Part shown: positions 61,782 through 64,000 of the stretch, piece by piece
Numbering within the stretch: position 1 is the first letter of the stretch
Layout of the letters: every line of letters begins with the position of its first letter
Assembly: GCA_003331045.1 (NCBI GenBank)
Contig: QENA01000034.1
Location: 62,001 to 126,000 of the forward strand
Reading direction: 5' to 3'
Length of the DNA stretch: 64,000 nt
From: Candidatus Tokpelaia sp. JSC189
GTDB lineage: Bacteria > Pseudomonadota > Alphaproteobacteria > Rhizobiales > Rhizobiaceae
Translations under genes and position numbers: made by a program
The notes under the pieces: model-generated
What the model was told of the DNA's origin: nothing
The model's input: the letters and a program-made list of their open reading frames with translations, nothing else
The model's database searches: none

Positions 61782-62128
61782 TGGGCATCAGAGCAATCAT
61801 GATACTTGGCTTTTGCGGCGCTCTATTGGCCTCATTTTTGGTCGCAAAGATTAGCATTGATGAAAAAAAGCACCTTGAACGTGCACTTGAAAATCAAACA
61901 GCCCTGACAAACCAATACCGCAAACACGCTGAACTGTGGCGCTCTACTCTTGAGGAGTACGTTGAGCGCATAAAGGCAGACGCTGAAAAAATCATAGAAT
62001 TTGAAGAAAAGGTGAAAGACCTTGATGCCTATATTCAAACGCTTCACGATAGGGACATTGTTTGCCTGTCTGACACTGACACTGGCAGGGTGCGCCGGCT
62101 CTGGGATGAGAAACCTCTCACACCCTGA
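61781..62128 (+). CDS. Rz-like inner-membrane spanin
   Basis: A protein of 115 residues with an N-terminal transmembrane segment (about residues 5-23, IMILGFCGALLASFLVAK) followed by a long charged coiled coil (about 28-90) and a short periplasmic tail. This is the i-spanin layout. It follows the endolysin with a 1-base overlap, and a lipoprotein gene overlaps its 3' end in another frame. It would bridge to Rz1 and disrupt the outer membrane. Confidence 0.87.
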   Translation: MGIRAIMILGFCGALLASFLVAKISIDEKKHLERALENQTALTNQYRKHAELWRSTLEEYVERIKADAEKIIEFEEKVKDLDAYIQTLHDRDIVCLSDTDTGRVRRLWDEKPLTP

Positions 62129-62318
62129 TCTGCCCCCGCTGCCTGCTGACTTAAGCTTGTGCTTTGATAGATTTGTGCCCGCCCCTCCTCTTCGGGCCAT
62201 GAGCAAGCAAGACGTCATCGGGCTGATTGCTACCTTTAAAAAATCAGAGTTTGAAAAGCAGATATGCGGAAGGAGGTTTATCGCTTTTTATGAAAAATTC
62301 CAGAAACAGGAAAAATAA
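62025..62318 (+). CDS. Rz1-like outer-membrane spanin lipoprotein
   Basis: A 97-residue frame that begins inside the Rz gene, overlapping it by 104 bases in a different frame. The signal peptide MPIFKRFTIGTLFACLTLTL ends in a lipobox LAGC with Cys23. A proline-rich segment (LPPLPADLS, VPAPPL) follows, typical of o-spanins. The C-terminal extension of about 40 residues is longer than in lambda Rz1. AAGGTG lies about 9 bases before the ATG. Confidence 0.86.
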   Translation: MPIFKRFTIGTLFACLTLTLAGCAGSGMRNLSHPDLPPLPADLSLCFDRFVPAPPLRAMSKQDVIGLIATFKKSEFEKQICGRRFIAFYEKFQKQEK

Positions 62319-62319
62319 A

Positions 62320-62664
62320 ATGCCTGAGAAAAATGTGCCGCCTGACTGGTTTATTGCCATTGTAAGCAGTTTATGGGTTGGGCTTGCTGGCATTGCTGGG
62401 GCTCTGGTGAGACAGGTAAACGGGCCTCAAAAAACATGGGCACACAGGATCATGGAATGGATCGCCGGGGCTTTATGTGCCATCTACATCACGCCCGTTG
62501 CAGCTCCTGTCATTCATCATACTCTTGAGCGCTTCGATATGATTTCAAACACTACCGGTTTAACACCAGAAACTGTGACCGGCCTTACGGGGTTCCTATC
62601 AGGGGCCTTGGGTATTACCATACTTGAATGCTTCATAGCCTGGATCAAAAATCGGTTGAATTAG
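62320..62664 (+). CDS. holin-like membrane protein
   Basis: A 114-residue protein with three hydrophobic segments: about residues 9-28 (FIAIVSSLWVGLAGIAGALV), 46-64 (AGALCAIYITPVAAPVI) and 85-108. ATG 62320 has AGGA 9 bases upstream and follows the Rz1 stop by 1 base. Placement in the lysis module and size fit a holin that permeabilises the inner membrane. It is the last cassette gene before tRNA-Pro. No exact holin family is claimed. Confidence 0.8.
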   Translation: MPEKNVPPDWFIAIVSSLWVGLAGIAGALVRQVNGPQKTWAHRIMEWIAGALCAIYITPVAAPVIHHTLERFDMISNTTGLTPETVTGLTGFLSGALGITILECFIAWIKNRLN

Positions 62665-62802
62665 GTTAAAATATAAACAGAATATCAGTGCTAATTCCCG
62701 AAGTATTTTTGTTTTGAAAACTGCCACGCTGCTCCATTTTTCCTGCTTTCAGGACTTTATGTCTTGCTTTTATTCCTATTGTGCCCTAGGGGCTTTGCCA
62801 TT

Positions 62803-62879
<77 letters not shown>

Positions 62880-62884
62880 AACAA

Positions 62885-63060
62885 TCAATGAAATTAAGGG
62901 TAATGACATTGCCACCACATGGAACAGGGTTGCAATATCACCGTTGATATTATGATCACCTCAACCTTCGGCTGGCGGATACGCGGCAAGAAAACACTGC
63001 CAAGACCGACAAAGGGTTCAGCATAACCGCTATGATCGATACTCCAAAAAGGAGAGTTTA
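62885..63060 (-). pseudogene. decayed phage-type DNA adenine methylase
   Basis: Minus-strand translation gives HSGYAEPFVGLGSVFLPRI, then QPKVEVI in one frame, and after a short deletion NINGDIATLFHVVAMSLP in another. This matches the start of phage-type D12-class N6-adenine methyltransferases (YxEPFVGxGxVFF...VxNDINGDIxxLFxVV), including the SAM-binding EPFxGxG. The rest is missing: readable sequence ends a few bases from the tRNA-Pro 3' end, suggesting truncation at an integration or excision boundary. Confidence 0.72.
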
Positions 63061-63318
63061 TCTCCTCATTTATTGCAATCTTTGCCTAAAATATCCAGTT
63101 GCTATTGAAGCAAGGATTCCAGCAGATAAAAAGCCTTTAATGCTGTCCATTTGGTTATCAGATAATCATCTCCAGTTTAGTGGGGCGATGAGATCGCCAT
63201 GCCCAAATCAAAAACAAAGCCTAATCTTTTCGCAAACTTTCCATGGCTTTTTGACCTGTCTCCTGATATTCATTGGACTGGGCATAGTACATATGAGATC
63301 TAAGGAATAAAACGTTCC

Positions 63319-63657
63319 ATGCCAGTTGTAGCTTTTGATACACATGAGTTCATCAAGACACTGGCTCAATCAGGCATGCCAGAGGTACAGGCTGAGGCTA
63401 TCTCCACAGCTGTAAGACAGGCCCACAAGGCCGCCGATCTCGTAACACGCACAGATATGCGCGAGATGGAAGTGCGTAACAATGCCAAAATTGAGGCTGT
63501 ACGCACAGATATGCGCGAGATGGAAACAGCTCTGCGCACAGATATTAAACTGGTGCGGGGAGAAATGCGGGAACTTGAGCAGCGCATGACGATCAAGCTG
63601 GGATCCATGCTGGTTGTTGCAATCGGTGTATTTGCGGCAATCGTAAAGCTCGTATGA
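63319..63657 (+). CDS. small coiled-coil membrane protein (DUF1640-like)
   Basis: A 112-residue protein with a helical N-terminus (FDTHEFIKTLAQSGMPEVQA, EAISTAVRQAHKAADLVTR). A coiled coil spans about residues 42-92 with repeated RTDMREME units, and a C-terminal transmembrane segment lies at about 95-112 (LGSMLVVAIGVFAAIVKLV). This layout matches DUF1640/CCDC90-like proteins common in Alphaproteobacteria. The function is unknown. AAGGA lies about 12 bases before the ATG. Confidence 0.85.
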   Translation: MPVVAFDTHEFIKTLAQSGMPEVQAEAISTAVRQAHKAADLVTRTDMREMEVRNNAKIEAVRTDMREMETALRTDIKLVRGEMRELEQRMTIKLGSMLVVAIGVFAAIVKLV

Positions 63658-63700
63658 ATAATAAAGTATAGCAGGCCTATTTTATTCGAATAAGTCGGGT

Positions 63701-63967
63701 TTATCCTACACCGTTAAAGAGGTTTGTGTTGTCGATCCCCATTGGATCAAAGAAAGCCTTGTTTCTTTCCCGTGCATCTTGCACAAGATTATTCCAAGGA
63801 ATGATTTCAATATGGCCTTTGAAATAGGACTGGGGCTGATAAAAACGTCCACATCCATCGGCAGTCCGGCGCCAGGAATACGTCCAGTCATGGGCTAATT
63901 TTCCTACGATATCAGCCACAATAAAACAGTATCCGGCTTTAAAACAACCGGACGTCACGGTTGACAA
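63701..63967 (-). pseudogene. C-terminal fragment of an unidentified protein
   Basis: An 88-codon frame with no ribosome binding site; it has only a TTG near the left end of the open stretch and a stop directly upstream. The content is protein-like (FYQPQSYFKGHIEIIPWNNL, VQDARERNKAFFDPMGI), resembling the C-terminal end of a larger cytoplasmic protein. It looks like the tail of a gene whose front part lies beyond the window or was lost. The family was not identified. Confidence 0.35.
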
Positions 63968-64000
63968 AATGGATTGTTATTCTATTTTGGTTGCATACGG

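Larger units (their letters stand above)
41302..62664 (+). mobile_element. podovirus-derived packaging, virion and lysis cassette
   Basis: All genes lie on the plus strand, closely packed with frequent 1-8 base overlaps. They cover terminase, portal, scaffold, capsid, cement, tail tube or nozzle, internal virion proteins, tail fibre and lysis in the order of T7/BPP-1-like podoviruses. No integrase, excisionase, C1-type repressor, polymerase, primase, helicase or single-strand-binding gene is present. This could be a defective prophage that kept its late operon, or a gene transfer agent. Boundaries are by gene content; no attachment repeats were identified. Confidence 0.85.

Noticed and set aside
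63032..63310. A 92-codon plus-strand frame after the methylase remnant
   Set aside because: It starts opposite the decayed methylase and has no ribosome binding site or coherent content.

Overview
The window looks like part of a host-associated alphaproteobacterial chromosome of the Rhizobiales/Hyphomicrobiales. A Bartonella-like or Brucella-like relative fits best. The signs are the gene neighbourhoods (hisS-hisZ-hisG, argH-lptM-lysA, sdhCDAB, leuC near rplS-trmD-rimM), a short HisG paired with HisZ, and a KilA-N antirepressor of a type I associate with Bartonella. The genus call is inference; no database was searched.

Bases 1-40,700 are chromosomal backbone. Intact genes for histidine synthesis and charging, purine, ubiquinone, pyridoxal-phosphate, fatty-acid, isoprenoid, arginine, lysine and leucine synthesis, the TCA cycle, ribosomal proteins and tRNA modification stand apart in long AT-rich spacers. 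Several spacers hold clearly decayed genes, recognised by joining protein fragments across frameshifts and stops: a peptide ABC-transporter permease, an Suv3/MgpS-like helicase, a PduO-type cobalamin adenosyltransferase and a TIGR02302/DUF4175 membrane protein. The picture is ongoing genome reduction around a core of biosynthetic genes.

Bases 41,300-62,664 hold one uninterrupted plus-strand cassette of about 21 kb derived from a T7/BPP-1-like podovirus. In order it has a hypothetical gene, an OmpR-type winged-helix regulator with a cysteine-rich N-terminus, small and large terminase, portal, Bbp19-like protein, scaffold, capsid, Bbp16-like cement protein, tail adaptor, tail nozzle, four internal-virion/ejection genes (one with a lytic transglycosylase domain), tail fibre, a broken KilA-N antirepressor, and lysis genes (amidase, Rz with overlapping Rz1, holin). 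Many genes overlap by 1-8 bases. I see no integrase, excisionase, repressor or DNA replication gene. It is therefore either a prophage remnant that kept all late genes, or a gene transfer agent comparable to the podovirus-derived BaGTA of Bartonella. The second reading is the most interesting hypothesis here.

Bases 62,665-64,000 carry a tRNA-Pro(GGG). A decayed phage-type DNA adenine methylase abuts its 3' end on the opposite strand, followed by a small coiled-coil membrane protein and a short C-terminal gene fragment.
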